Assembly: GCA_965198865.1 (NCBI GenBank)
Contig: CBDAQA010000022.1
Coordinates: 186,001-250,000 of the forward strand
DNA: 64,000 nucleotides
Direction of reading: 5' to 3'
Source: CBDAQA01 sp965198865
Lineage (GTDB): Bacteria > Planctomycetota > Phycisphaerae > Tepidisphaerales > Tepidisphaeraceae
Shown: positions 35,987 through 45,125 of the stretch, one piece after another
Layout: the number at the start of each line of letters is the position of its first letter
How positions within the stretch are numbered: position 1 is the first letter of the stretch
Notes under the pieces: generated by a model
Database searches by the model: none
Told to the model about the DNA's origin: nothing
What the model saw: only the letters and a program-made list of their open reading frames with translations
Made by a program: the position numbers and the translations under genes

Positions 35987-37375
35987 ATGCTCGCCCAAGT
36001 CCTCGCCACCATCGACCAGCGCCGCGACGCGTCGCTCGCGCAGCTCAGAGAGTTCCTCTCCATCCCCAGCGTCTCCACCCAGCCGGCCCACAAGGGCGAC
36101 ATGCTGAAGTGCGCCGCCTGGCTCGCCGACCAACTCCGCGAGGCGGCGTTCGCCGTGCGCGTCGAGGCGACGCCGGGCCACCCGATCGTGCTGGCAAAGA
36201 ACGACCACCAGCCTGGCCGGCCCACCGTGCTGGTCTACGGCCACTACGACGTCCAACCTCCCGAGCCGCTGGACCTGTGGCAGTCCCCGCCCTTCGAGCC
36301 GACCGTGCGGACGACCGAGACCGGCGCGGACGCCGTGTACGCCCGCGGGGCCGTCGACGACAAGGGCCAGGTGTGGGCCCACGTCGAGGCGCTGACGGCG
36401 TGGCAGGCGCACGGCGGGCTGCCGGTCAACGTCACGCTGCTCATCGAGGGCGAGGAGGAGATCGGCAGCGAGCACCTCGAGGCGTTCGTCAAGGAGCACG
36501 CCGACGAGCTCAGGGCCGACGTCGCCGTCGTCAGCGACACCAACCAGTTCGCCGATGGCCTGCCCGCCATCACCTATGGCCTGCGCGGCCTGTGCTACGC
36601 CGAAGTCACGATCACCGGTCCCGACCACGACCTGCACTCCGGCCTGTACGGCGGGGCGGTGCCCAATCCCGCCAACGTGCTGTGCGCGTTCGTCGCCACC
36701 CTGCACCACCCCGATGGCCGCGTGAACCTGCCGGGCTTCTACGCCGACGTCGTCCGCCTCACCGACGCCGAGCGGGCCACCTGGCGCGAGCTGCCGTTCG
36801 ACGAGGCCGACTTCGCCGCCAGCGTCGGCATCCCCGCCGGCAGCGGCGAGGCGGGCTACTCGTCGCTGGAGCGCAAGTGGGCCCGCCCGACCTGCGACGT
36901 GAACGGCCTCACCGCCGGGTACCAGGGCGTCGGCGCGAAGACCGTCATCGGCTCCGTCGCGTCGGCCAAGATCTCCATGCGGCTCGTGCCCAACCAGGAC
37001 CCCGCCCAGATACAACAGGCCTTCGAACAGGTCCTCCGCGACCGCCTCCCGGCCAACGTCAAACACAGCGTCCAGTGGTTTGGCGCATCCGCTCCCGTGC
37101 TGGTGCCCATCGACAGCCGGCCCACACGGTTGGCGGCCGAGGCGCTCACGATCGGCTTCGGCAAGCCGTCCACGTTCATGCGCGAGGGGGGTAGCATCCC
37201 CGTGGTCGGGCTCCTCAAGCGGGCGCTGAACCTGGACACGCTGCTGGTCGGCTTCGGCCTGCCCGACGACCGCGTCCACAGCCCCAACGAGAAGTTCAAC
37301 CTCAGCGCCCTCCACGGCGGCACCCGCACGGCGGCGGCGCTGTACGCGAAGCTGGCCGAGCTTCAATCGTCCTGA
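35987..37375 (+). CDS. M20-family dipeptidase
   Basis: The protein has 462 residues. Zinc ligands of the M20 family are visible: VLVYGHYDVQPP (His, with the catalytic Asp two residues on), YARGAVDDKGQVWAHV (bridging Asp), LIEGEEEIGSEHL (catalytic Glu and a ligand) and, near the end, DRVHSPNEKF (His). The long lid domain with GPDHDLHSGLYGGAVPNPAN fits the dipeptidase/CNDP-like subgroup. A cytosolic peptidase is likely. It follows the inverted repeat by 63 bases. Confidence 0.93.
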   Translation: MLAQVLATIDQRRDASLAQLREFLSIPSVSTQPAHKGDMLKCAAWLADQLREAAFAVRVEATPGHPIVLAKNDHQPGRPTVLVYGHYDVQPPEPLDLWQSPPFEPTVRTTETGADAVYARGAVDDKGQVWAHVEALTAWQAHGGLPVNVTLLIEGEEEIGSEHLEAFVKEHADELRADVAVVSDTNQFADGLPAITYGLRGLCYAEVTITGPDHDLHSGLYGGAVPNPANVLCAFVATLHHPDGRVNLPGFYADVVRLTDAERATWRELPFDEADFAASVGIPAGSGEAGYSSLERKWARPTCDVNGLTAGYQGVGAKTVIGSVASAKISMRLVPNQDPAQIQQAFEQVLRDRLPANVKHSVQWFGASAPVLVPIDSRPTRLAAEALTIGFGKPSTFMREGGSIPVVGLLKRALNLDTLLVGFGLPDDRVHSPNEKFNLSALHGGTRTAAALYAKLAELQSS

Positions 37376-37611
37376 TCTGGAGTTCACCCTGTTCACGCGA
37401 CACTCCTACCTGCACGGCAGCCTGTCCGGCGGCCGGGTCGCGCGGGTCGGCCTCGGCGGTTCCGAGCCAACGTTCGGCGCGCTGCCGGCTTCAATGGGTG
37501 CGGCAGGGCGGTACCCGCCAGACATCAATGCTGCCGAACCGTGTCGTTCCAGCCGCACGGCGGGAGCCCGCGGACCGTTCGCCAAACCAAGCCCCCTTCC
37601 CCACGCCACGC

Positions 37612-37629
37612 GCGGCGGGCTACCGCCGC
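37612..37629. terminator. Hairpin between convergent genes
   Basis: GCGGCGG (37612-37618) and CCGCCGC (37623-37629) with loop GCTA, in the 279-base gap between the rightward dipeptidase and the leftward methyltransferase. It could end transcription from either side. Nothing else is seen in this gap. Confidence 0.4.
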
Positions 37630-37654
37630 ACGCCTTTAACGGACGCACCGCAAC

Positions 37655-38272
37655 TCAACGCTTTCGCATCACGACCGTCGCGTCGCCGTTCAGGTAATCC
37701 TCCCACAGGTCGACGTCCGTCGACAGCGACGCCGCGAAGGCGTGCACGTCGGCGGGGCGGTGCCAGGTGAGGTGGGCGGCGGCGGAGAGCTCGGGCGAGC
37801 ACAGGAAGTTGAACGCCAGCGTGTCGCCGGCGGCGTCGAACGCGGCGGCGATCGCGCGGTAGAACGACGCCGCGTCCATCGTGTTCAGCGAGCCGGAGAT
37901 CAGCACGACGTCGGCGGCGGCGGCGCGTATCAGCAGCGGTTGGCGGACGAAGTCGCCGCGGACGATGGTGGCGGTCAGGTACCCCTTCCGCTCGGCGGCG
38001 GCGGCCAGCTCCTCAACCGCCTCGATGCCGATGTACTCGCAGGGCACCACGTCCCGCCGCCGCAGGTGGTCGAGCAGGTCGGCCCGGCCGCAGCCGACGT
38101 CGAGCAGCCGTCGCCCGCGGATGGCGGGGCCATCTACGGCGCGGATCAGCGCGTCGAACCGCAGCGCCTGCGTGCGCGGGCTGGCCCACAGCAGCGATCC
38201 GAACCCCGCCCCGTAGCGCCGGGCGGCTGACAGGTAGGGCTGCAGGTAGGGCGGGGCGTCTGCGTCGGACAT
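37655..38272 (-). CDS. Class I SAM-dependent methyltransferase
   Basis: The protein has 205 residues. Motif I is RRLLDVGCGRADLLDHL, motif II CEYIGIEAVEEL, and motif IV region is ADVVLISGSLNTMD, where the usual catalytic or substrate motif is not diagnostic. No recognition of the target is possible. I start at 38272 with AGGA about 9 bases upstream; an ATG at 38281 would have its AGG adjoining. Divergent from the next gene with 32 bases between. Confidence 0.8.
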   Translation of the reverse strand: MSDADAPPYLQPYLSAARRYGAGFGSLLWASPRTQALRFDALIRAVDGPAIRGRRLLDVGCGRADLLDHLRRRDVVPCEYIGIEAVEELAAAAERKGYLTATIVRGDFVRQPLLIRAAAADVVLISGSLNTMDAASFYRAIAAAFDAAGDTLAFNFLCSPELSAAAHLTWHRPADVHAFAASLSTDVDLWEDYLNGDATVVMRKR

Positions 38273-38304
38273 GCCGCACATCCTACGCCGCCTACGATCG
38301 CGGC

Positions 38305-38850
38305 ATGATCGAATGGCTGGACGCGTTGCGGAGCGATTTGGACGCCGAGCTGGGGCGGGCGCCGAAGGTGGCGACGCTGGCGACGGTGGACAACACGTTG
38401 GCCGAGGCGCGCAGCGTCGTCGTCCGCGGGATGAGCGACGGTGGGGCGATGACGTTCACCAGCGATGGCCGCAGCGAGAAGAACCGGCAGCTGCGCGCCA
38501 ACCCGTCGGCCACGCTGCTGTTCTGGCTGGCGAAGGCGAAGCGGCAGTACCGGCTTGCGGGGACGGTCGCCATCCTGGGCGCGGACGATCCGCGTCGACG
38601 GGAGCAGTGGGAGCAACTGGGCGACCGCGCTCGCGCCCTGTTCCTGTGGCCCGCGCCGGGCGGGGCGCGGCACGAGGGCGATGTCTTCCTGCCAGCCGTG
38701 CCGGCGGATGCGACGGTGCCGGCGACGTTCGAGACGCTCGTCCTGACGCCGACGCGAGTGGAGCGGCTGGACCTGAACCCGACGCCGCACCTGCGGGAGC
38801 GGTGGATGGGGTCGACCGATGGCTGGTCCGTGGTGGCGCTCAACCCGTGA
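38305..38850 (+). CDS. Pyridoxamine-phosphate-oxidase-like FMN-binding protein
   Basis: The protein has 181 residues. It resembles the Alr4036-type split-barrel flavoproteins: APKVATLATVDNTLAEARSV, VVRGMSDGGAMTFTSDGRSE, KNRQLRANPSATLLFWL and, near the C-terminus, RVERLDLNPTPHLRERW. FMN binding is expected from the family. True pyridoxamine phosphate oxidase activity is not established for this group. Confidence 0.82.
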   Translation: MIEWLDALRSDLDAELGRAPKVATLATVDNTLAEARSVVVRGMSDGGAMTFTSDGRSEKNRQLRANPSATLLFWLAKAKRQYRLAGTVAILGADDPRRREQWEQLGDRARALFLWPAPGGARHEGDVFLPAVPADATVPATFETLVLTPTRVERLDLNPTPHLRERWMGSTDGWSVVALNP

Positions 38851-38899
38851 CCCCCGTCCCGTCCTTGCCACGGCCTCGCCTGCCGCTATCCTCGCCCCC

Positions 38900-39268
38900 A
38901 TGCGTTGGCTGTTGCACGGAACGATGACCGGTGCCGTCGGGGAGGCCCTGCGGCGGCACGGGCACGAGGCCCAGGACATGCTCGCGGTGGGCCTGCCGCC
39001 GGCGGCCGACGCGCACGACGTGTTGACGGCCGCCCAATCGGAACAGCTGGATATCCTCACGACGGACGCGTCGTTCTCGGCTGCCCCGTACCTGCTCGAC
39101 TTCTGGTTCCAGCGGTCGATCGTCTACCTGCAGCTGGACGGCGGTGAGGTCGAGCAGGACGACGCGATCGACCGGCTGTTCGAGCGCTACAAGACGCTGG
39201 TGCGCGGTCGGCTTTACACGGTCACGGCGTCGCGCGTGAAAGTCCGCCAGTTGCCGGGGCGTCCCTGA
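38900..39268 (+). CDS. DUF5615-like PIN-domain protein
   Basis: The protein has 122 residues. RWLLHGTMTGAVGEALRRHG is the usual start of DUF5615 (where an Asp normally follows the first strand, here His/Gly), and DILTTDASFS carries the conserved acidic pair of the PIN fold. Such proteins are often toxin-like, but no antitoxin gene adjoins it. I start at the ATG 38900; the frame is open further upstream into the previous gene's end. Confidence 0.7.
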   Translation: MRWLLHGTMTGAVGEALRRHGHEAQDMLAVGLPPAADAHDVLTAAQSEQLDILTTDASFSAAPYLLDFWFQRSIVYLQLDGGEVEQDDAIDRLFERYKTLVRGRLYTVTASRVKVRQLPGRP

Positions 39269-39311
39269 CCGATCCTTACAACTCGCGATTCGGCTCCCGG
39301 CTTCGACCACC

Positions 39312-39815
39312 ATGCCCAACGTTCCGCCCGGCTTTTTGGCAGAGGCTCTGTTCGGGCCTGGATCGTCGACATCCGACCATGTGATCGGCGTTGCGATCAT
39401 CGCCGTAATGGTTGCGGTGCTGGTCGCCTTCGGCGCCCTCGTCGTCTGGCTCTTCCGCCGTTCACAGGTTTCCGCTCATCGCATTCCAGATCGCATCGTC
39501 GAGCAGGCGATACGTTCGGTGGGTTCGCCGAGCACGCAGCCGATCGTCGCGTTCACCTACACGGTCTACACCGGCTATGGATTCTGGCTCGTCCAGCACA
39601 CGTTGAACTGCCAACTGCCCGCCGACGTGGCGACCGTCGCGCTGAAGCGGATGCGCCGGCACAATCTCACCCGTGGCATTCTCGGCCCCGGCGGGCCGCT
39701 CGTGCCATTGGCCACGATTCCCGACTATCTGAAGCAGAGCCGCCACATCGTGCGGCAGGCACGGGTCGGTTTCCCGGTCGGTCCGTCAACAGGCGTTACT
39801 CCCCCTCAATCCTGA
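39312..39815 (+). CDS. Single-pass membrane protein, unknown
   Basis: The protein has 167 residues with one strong membrane helix (about 23-49, VIGVAIIAVMVAVLVAFGAL). The cytosolic part includes QPIVAFTYTVYTGYGFWLVQ and RRHNLTRGILGPGGPLVPLA. No family recognised. The first ATG follows a 43-base gap after the DUF5615 gene; the sugar kinase begins 12 bases after its stop, so the two are probably co-transcribed. Confidence 0.65.
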   Translation: MPNVPPGFLAEALFGPGSSTSDHVIGVAIIAVMVAVLVAFGALVVWLFRRSQVSAHRIPDRIVEQAIRSVGSPSTQPIVAFTYTVYTGYGFWLVQHTLNCQLPADVATVALKRMRRHNLTRGILGPGGPLVPLATIPDYLKQSRHIVRQARVGFPVGPSTGVTPPQS

Positions 39816-39827
39816 GTTGAAACAACC

Positions 39828-40730
39828 ATGTCACTTCTCGTAACAGGCTCCATTGGCATCGACACCGTCGAGACCCCTTTCGGCAAGCGCGACGACGTGC
39901 TCGGCGGGTCGGCGATCTACTTCAGCTACGCCGCGTCGTTCTTCACGCCGGTCCGGCTGGTCGGCGTCGTCGGCGAGGACGCGCCCAAAGACGCGTTCGA
40001 CATCTTCAAGGGGCGAGACGTCGACACGTCGGGCCTGGAGGTGCGCAAGGGGAGCAAGACGTTCCGCTGGCACGGGTCGTTCGTGAAGGACATGAACGAG
40101 GCCGTCACGGTGGAGGTGGACCTGAACGTGCTGGCCGAGCGCGCCCCGGCGATCCCGCCGCGGTTCGTCGACAGCAAGTACGTCTTCCTGGCCAACACCC
40201 ACCCGGCCCTGCAACAGCAGATGCTGGCCTCGATCGCCTCGCCGAAGCTGGTGGTGGCCGACACGATGAACCTGTGGATCACCACCGAGCGCGTCGAGCT
40301 GGCGAAGCTGCTGAAGCAGATCCACGGCCTGGTCCTGAACGACGGCGAGGCCCGCCTGTTGACCGAGAAGAAGAACCTGATCGACGCCGGCCGCGACGTG
40401 ATGCGGATGGGCCCCAAGTTCGTCGTCATCAAGAAGGGCGAGCATGGCAGCCTGCTGTTCACCGGCGACGAGGTGTTCACGCTGCCCGCCTACCCGACGG
40501 AGAAGGTGGTAGACCCCACCGGTGCCGGCGACAGCTTCGCCGGGGGCATGATGGGCTACCTGTCCACGCAGGGCAGCTTCAGCGCCCCGACGATCAAGCG
40601 CGCCTTGGCGTTCGGCACCGTCGTGGCCACCTACACGATCAGCGACTTCTCGCTGGGCGGGCTGCAGTCGACCAGTCGGGAGGCGATCGACCACCGCTTC
40701 GCGGCGTTCAAGGGGGCGATGAGCTTCTGA
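39828..40730 (+). CDS. PfkB-family sugar/nucleoside kinase
   Basis: The protein has 300 residues of the ribokinase/PfkB fold. The N-terminal GSIGIDTVETPFG and DDVLGGSAIYFSYAASFF fit, and the catalytic signature is VVDPTGAGDSFAGGMMGY with Asp235 as base. VVIKKGEHGSLLF precedes it. The substrate is not readable; related planctomycete and actinobacterial proteins are annotated only as sugar kinases. Cytosolic. Confidence 0.9.
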   Translation: MSLLVTGSIGIDTVETPFGKRDDVLGGSAIYFSYAASFFTPVRLVGVVGEDAPKDAFDIFKGRDVDTSGLEVRKGSKTFRWHGSFVKDMNEAVTVEVDLNVLAERAPAIPPRFVDSKYVFLANTHPALQQQMLASIASPKLVVADTMNLWITTERVELAKLLKQIHGLVLNDGEARLLTEKKNLIDAGRDVMRMGPKFVVIKKGEHGSLLFTGDEVFTLPAYPTEKVVDPTGAGDSFAGGMMGYLSTQGSFSAPTIKRALAFGTVVATYTISDFSLGGLQSTSREAIDHRFAAFKGAMSF

Positions 40731-40779
40731 ATCGGGGCGGGGCGTTCCGTGTAGCCGCTACGGGAGAGCGGCGCACCCC

Positions 40780-41982
40780 TCATCGTTTGTACGACATCAG
40801 CCCCGCCTTCCGCACGGCGGAGATGAAGTTCGGCCGGCGGGTGTTGCTGGCCAACCGGTTCTTCAATTGGGTGTGGAAGTCGACCGGGTTGCCGCCGGGA
40901 CGCTGGGCAACGGTCTTGAGGTCGGCCAGCAGCAGGGCGGCCTGCTCGTACGACTTGCTGTTCCGCTGGGCGATCATCAGGTCGACGTCCTTCCACGCCC
41001 CGGCGATCCGTCCGGCCAGGTCGGCCAGGTGGCGCTCGCGCTCGACGGCCGCCGCGGCGTCCCGCTTGCGCTTCGCCGCTGCGGCGGCGGTGGCCTTCTC
41101 CCGTCGTCGGCGGCCGTCCAACTCGCCCCACGCCGCGCGAAGCGCCCGCACCGTTCGACCCGAATCGGCCGGTCGGGCCACATTCGTGTTTGCCAGCACT
41201 TGCTGCCGGATGCGGGCAATGGCCAGTGGATCGTCACCATTGACCAGTTCGAGCAGCCATTGGTCTCGTTGCCTCGTTGACACTTTGGCGAGGGCCGCCG
41301 CGAGATCGGTCGGCGGCGTCGGCGGCGGGCTGCCGGCCGCGGCGACCTCCAACAGCTCGTCGCCGACCCCGAAGAAGTCGGCCATCGCCTGCTGCGCGGC
41401 CGTCAGCTGCGCCATTCCCGGCGGCACCGGAGGGACCGGTTCCTCGTCGCTCGCACCGGTCCAGTCGGAACCGTCGTCGTCGCCACCGCCGCCTAGCGGC
41501 CCGTCCAGCTGCACGCCGGCCAGCCAACCGATGAACAGTGGTCGCAGGTCGCCGCTCAGCACCTCGGCCCGACAACCGACCAGCGAAGCCATCCAGCCGT
41601 GTCTGCTCTCGCCGTCGTAATCGTCGTAATCGTTGTCACCGTCGGAACCGGGAGCGATGTCGACCAGCAACCAATCGCCGGCGGGCTTCACGTCTAGGCT
41701 GCTGTCGTGGGCGTAGGCCTCGACGGCAACGCGGTCGACCAAGTGCTTGGGCAGCCGAAAGGCGAACCGCCGGGTGCCCCAGTTGGCCAGGTAGAGGTGG
41801 GCGTCGTAGAACCGCTTGAGGAAGTCGTGGGCGTCGCCTTTGAAGTTGCCCCACTGGTACTCGTTGACGAACGACGTCGCGGTGATCTCGGCCCGGCTCG
41901 ACACGTTGCGGACGGCCGCCTGCTGCGCCGCCGTCAACGGGCGGTCGACGGCCAGGAACTCGTAGTACTGGTACTCGCTCAT
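40780..41982 (-). CDS. Conserved protein of unknown function (SEYQYYEF family)
   Basis: The protein has 400 residues. The N-terminus SEYQYYEFLAVDRPLTAAQQ, followed by SRAEITATSFVNEYQWGNFK, is conserved in a broad bacterial family for which I know no function. The middle is acidic (GDNDYDDYDGESRHGW); the C-terminal third is helical and basic, with a coiled coil (RREKATAAAAAKRKRDAAAA). No enzyme motif is evident. I start at 41982, where the family starts; the frame is open to 42063. It is divergent from the aminopeptidase gene. Confidence 0.75.
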   Translation of the reverse strand: MSEYQYYEFLAVDRPLTAAQQAAVRNVSSRAEITATSFVNEYQWGNFKGDAHDFLKRFYDAHLYLANWGTRRFAFRLPKHLVDRVAVEAYAHDSSLDVKPAGDWLLVDIAPGSDGDNDYDDYDGESRHGWMASLVGCRAEVLSGDLRPLFIGWLAGVQLDGPLGGGGDDDGSDWTGASDEEPVPPVPPGMAQLTAAQQAMADFFGVGDELLEVAAAGSPPPTPPTDLAAALAKVSTRQRDQWLLELVNGDDPLAIARIRQQVLANTNVARPADSGRTVRALRAAWGELDGRRRREKATAAAAAKRKRDAAAAVERERHLADLAGRIAGAWKDVDLMIAQRNSKSYEQAALLLADLKTVAQRPGGNPVDFHTQLKNRLASNTRRPNFISAVRKAGLMSYKR

Positions 41983-42092
41983 CGCAGCACAGGTATAGCA
42001 CGACCCTCCCCCGGCGGCACTGTCACGCCTTGCGGCGCGACCCGCGCCGCTTACCATCGCCACCCGCCAGGGGAACCCGGAGCGACCCGACC

Positions 42093-43382
42093 ATGCGCCA
42101 CGACCCGATCGACCCCGCCCTGTTCGTCGACAACCGGCGTCGCCTGGCGGAGCGCCTGGTGCCCGACGCGCTGGCGGTCGTGAACGCCAATGACGTGTTG
42201 CCCACCAACGCCGACGGGTCGCTGCCGATCGTGCCGGGGTCGGACCTGTTCTACCTGGCCGGGATCGAGCAGGAGGAGAGCATCCTGCTGCTGGCCCCGC
42301 ACGCGGCCGACCCGAACCTGCGCGAGGTGCTGTTCGTCCGCGAGCCCAACGAGCTGCTGAAGACGTGGGAGGGGCACAAGCTGTCCAAGGCCGAGGCGAC
42401 GGCGATCTCGGGCGTGAAGACGGTGAAGTGGCTGTCCGACTTTCGCGGCACGTTCCACAACCTGATGTGCGAGGCGCGGCACGCCTACCTGAACACGAAC
42501 GAGCACAAGCGGGCCGTGGTGGAGGTGCAGACGCGCGAGGCGCGCTTCGTGGCCGACACGCTGGCCCGGTACCCGCTGCACGCGTACCACCGGCTGGCCC
42601 GGGAGATGCACGCGCTGCGCGTCGTCAAGACCGAGCCGGAGCTGGCGCTGCTTCGGCGGGCGATCGACATCACCGACCGCGGGTTCCAACGGGTTGCGAA
42701 GTTCGTCCAGCCCGGCGTGGGCGAGCACGAGGTGGAGGCCGAGTTCGCGCACGAGTTCATCCGCAGCCGGGCGCGGTTCGCCTACACGCCGATCGTCGCG
42801 TCGGGGGCGAACGCCTGCGCGCTGCACTACATCTCGAACGACCAGCCTTGCCGCAAGGGCGACCTGCTGCTGCTGGACGTGGGGGCGAGCTACGCCAACT
42901 ACAACGCCGACCTGACCCGCACGATCCCCGTCAGCGGCCGCTTCTCGCGCCGGCAGCGGCAGGTGTACAACGCGGTGCTGCGGGTGTTGCGCGCGTCGAT
43001 CAAGGGGGCCGTCGTCGGCAAGCTGCACCGCGACTGGCAGCGGGAGTCGCAGCTGATGATGAACGACGAGCTGCTGTCGCTGGGGTTGCTGAAGCCGGCC
43101 GACCTCAAGAAGCAGACCGACGACGAACCCGCCAGCCGGAAGTATTTCATGCACGGCCTCGGCCACCCGCTGGGGCTGGACGTGCACGACGTCGGCCACA
43201 CGACCGAGCCGTTCGCCCCCGGCTGGGTGCTGACGGTGGAGCCGGGCATCTACATCCCCGACGAGAAGCTCGCCGTGCGGCTGGAGAACGACATCCTCGT
43301 CACCGAGGATGGGCCGGTGGACCTAATGCGGCACATCCCGGTCGAGGCGGGAGAGATCGAAGAGTTGATGAACCGGAAGTGA
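42093..43382 (+). CDS. Aminopeptidase P family protein
   Basis: The protein has 429 residues: an N-terminal creatinase-like domain (about 1-165) and a C-terminal M24 pita-bread domain. Metal ligands are seen in LLLDVGASYANYNADLTRT (two Asp), HGLGHPLGLDVHDVG (His), LTVEPGIYIP (Glu) and RLENDILVTE (Glu). It should remove N-terminal residues preceding proline using two metal ions. I start at 42093 (RHDPIDPALFVDNRRRL follows); the ORF is open to 42030. Confidence 0.93.
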   Translation: MRHDPIDPALFVDNRRRLAERLVPDALAVVNANDVLPTNADGSLPIVPGSDLFYLAGIEQEESILLLAPHAADPNLREVLFVREPNELLKTWEGHKLSKAEATAISGVKTVKWLSDFRGTFHNLMCEARHAYLNTNEHKRAVVEVQTREARFVADTLARYPLHAYHRLAREMHALRVVKTEPELALLRRAIDITDRGFQRVAKFVQPGVGEHEVEAEFAHEFIRSRARFAYTPIVASGANACALHYISNDQPCRKGDLLLLDVGASYANYNADLTRTIPVSGRFSRRQRQVYNAVLRVLRASIKGAVVGKLHRDWQRESQLMMNDELLSLGLLKPADLKKQTDDEPASRKYFMHGLGHPLGLDVHDVGHTTEPFAPGWVLTVEPGIYIPDEKLAVRLENDILVTEDGPVDLMRHIPVEAGEIEELMNRK

Positions 43383-43555
43383 ACGCCGCGCCCCGAGTGT
43401 CAAGGGCAGCGGTCAACTCGGCGGCAGCGCATCGACCGTCGGCACCGGCGCGGTGGGACATCCGTCCGGCACCCCATGTCGGCGATGTCCATCCCAACCT
43501 CCGGGACGTTGTGTTCGATGGCGGCGGTAGAGGTCGGCGTAGCGGTTCCTCCAAT

Positions 43556-44473
43556 TCACGCCGCCACGGCGTCGCTCAGCCCCAGGGCCCGGGCCATGGC
43601 GGCCCCGATGTCGGCGGGGCTCATGGCCACGCTGACGCCGGCGGCCTTGAGGTTGGCGATCTTGCTGTCGGCCGTGTCCTCGCCGCCGCTGATGATCGCG
43701 CCGGCGTGGCCCATCCGGCGGCCGGGCGGGGCGCTGATGCCGGCGATGAACGCGGCGACCGGCTTCTTGATGTTGGCCTTGATGAAGTCGGCCGCCTCGC
43801 TCTCGTCGCTGCCGCCGATCTCGCCGATCAGGACGATGCCGGCCGTCTCGGGGTCGTGGCTGAACATCTGCAGAAGCTCGATGTAGTTCAGCCCCTTGAT
43901 CGGGTCGCCGCCGATGCCGATGCAGGTCGTCTGGCCGATGCCGCGGCTGCTGGTCTGCCACACGGCCTCGTACGTCAGCGTGCCGCTGCGGCTGATGATG
44001 CCGATCGCCTTCCCGGTCTTGGCCTGCTTCGCCGGCGTGTGGATGTAGCCGGGCATGATGCCGATCTTGCACTCGCCGGGCGTGATCACGCCGGGGCAGT
44101 TGGGGCCGATCAGCTTGACGTGTGGCTTCTCGTTCAGGAACGCCTTGACCTTCACCATGTCCAGCACCGGGATGCCCTCGGTGATGGCGCAGATGACGCC
44201 GATGCCGGCCTCGGCGGCCTCCATGATGCCGTCGGCCGCGCCGGGCGGGGGGACGAAGATCATGGTGGCGTTGGCCCCGGTGGCGTTGACGGCCTCGGCC
44301 ACGGTGTTGAACACCGGCAGGCCGTTGGCGTCCTTGGTCCCGCCCTTGCCGGGCGTGACCCCGCCGACCATCTTGGTCCCGTACGCCAAGCACTGCTGCG
44401 TGTGGAACGCGCCGGCGCTGCCGGTGATGCCCTGACAGATGACCTTCGTTTCGCTGTTGACGAGGATGCTCAT
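43556..44473 (-). CDS. sucD: Succinate-CoA ligase, alpha subunit
   Basis: The protein has 305 residues. SILVNSETKVICQGITGSAG is the CoA-binding Rossmann start, GPNCPGVITPGECKIGIMPG and SRSGTLTYEAVWQ are typical, and the phosphorylated histidine is His256 in RRMGHAGAIISGG. The enzyme couples succinyl-CoA to nucleotide triphosphate in the TCA cycle. The beta subunit gene sucC is not adjacent. The ATG shares the palindrome CATG (44471-44474) with the start codon of the opposite-strand gene. Confidence 0.96.
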   Translation of the reverse strand: MSILVNSETKVICQGITGSAGAFHTQQCLAYGTKMVGGVTPGKGGTKDANGLPVFNTVAEAVNATGANATMIFVPPPGAADGIMEAAEAGIGVICAITEGIPVLDMVKVKAFLNEKPHVKLIGPNCPGVITPGECKIGIMPGYIHTPAKQAKTGKAIGIISRSGTLTYEAVWQTSSRGIGQTTCIGIGGDPIKGLNYIELLQMFSHDPETAGIVLIGEIGGSDESEAADFIKANIKKPVAAFIAGISAPPGRRMGHAGAIISGGEDTADSKIANLKAAGVSVAMSPADIGAAMARALGLSDAVAA

Positions 44474-44999
44474 GGTAGCCCCAAGCGTAACCGAGACGGC
44501 GGCATCCACCAACCGTCGGCGACGTCTGATCGCGTCGGTGATCGGCTTCGGGGCGGCAGCGATGGCCGTCCTTTTGGGGTGGGCGTGGTTGCAGGAACGG
44601 CGATCGATCGGCGGCGCGTCGTTCGCCCCGTTCACCTTCCATCGGCGGACGGTCGAGGCCTGGGTCGACCCTGGCGGTAACCAACCAAAGCAGCGGATCA
44701 CGGGTACGGAGGGCTGCGGCCTGCTCTTCTTCGACGGTCGTCTCACAACGTGGTGGATTGAGTTGACACCGATCGTCGCGCCACATGCCGCGCTCTTCGA
44801 TCCGACCATCAACATCGGCGCGTGGGGCCTGAGGCCGCCGACCACGGCCGTGATCGGCGCGGTGTGCGCGGTCGTTTCTGCAGTTTCTTTACGGCGGTGG
44901 CGCCACCAGGCGCCCCGATCCGGGTACTGTCCCGCGTGCAATTACGACCTGCGAGCCACGCCGGAACGCTGCCCGGAGTGCGGCGCTGTTCCATCATAA
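44472..44999 (+). CDS. Membrane protein with C-terminal zinc ribbon
   Basis: The protein has 175 residues. Basic N-terminus, membrane helix (about 20-42, VIGFGAAAMAVLLGWAWL), extracytoplasmic part, second helix (about 125-145), then CPACNYDLRATPERCPECG, a zinc ribbon very common on small planctomycete membrane proteins. Function unknown. The ATG at 44472 overlaps the sucD start codon on the other strand. No later start keeps the first helix, so the overlap seems real, though a non-standard start cannot be excluded. Confidence 0.7.
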   Translation: MVAPSVTETAASTNRRRRLIASVIGFGAAAMAVLLGWAWLQERRSIGGASFAPFTFHRRTVEAWVDPGGNQPKQRITGTEGCGLLFFDGRLTTWWIELTPIVAPHAALFDPTINIGAWGLRPPTTAVIGAVCAVVSAVSLRRWRHQAPRSGYCPACNYDLRATPERCPECGAVPS

Positions 45000-45001
45000 A
45001 G

Positions 45002-45043
45002 CCGCCGATGTCATCGGCGGGGGACCGCGGATACCCTCCGCGG
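45002..45043 (+). terminator. Two adjacent hairpins after the zinc-ribbon gene
   Basis: CCGCCGATG-T-CATCGGCGG (45002-45020) and CCGCGGA-TACCC-TCCGCGG (45025-45043), then CTTTG. Position right after the stop suggests termination before the fucosidase gene. Confidence 0.6.
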
Positions 45044-45125
45044 CTTTGTGAAAACGTTTCGCCATCACGGGGGTAGATCGTTATAAATTGGCCGTTCGGC
45101 CGTCGCTCAACGAAAGCTTGCTCTC

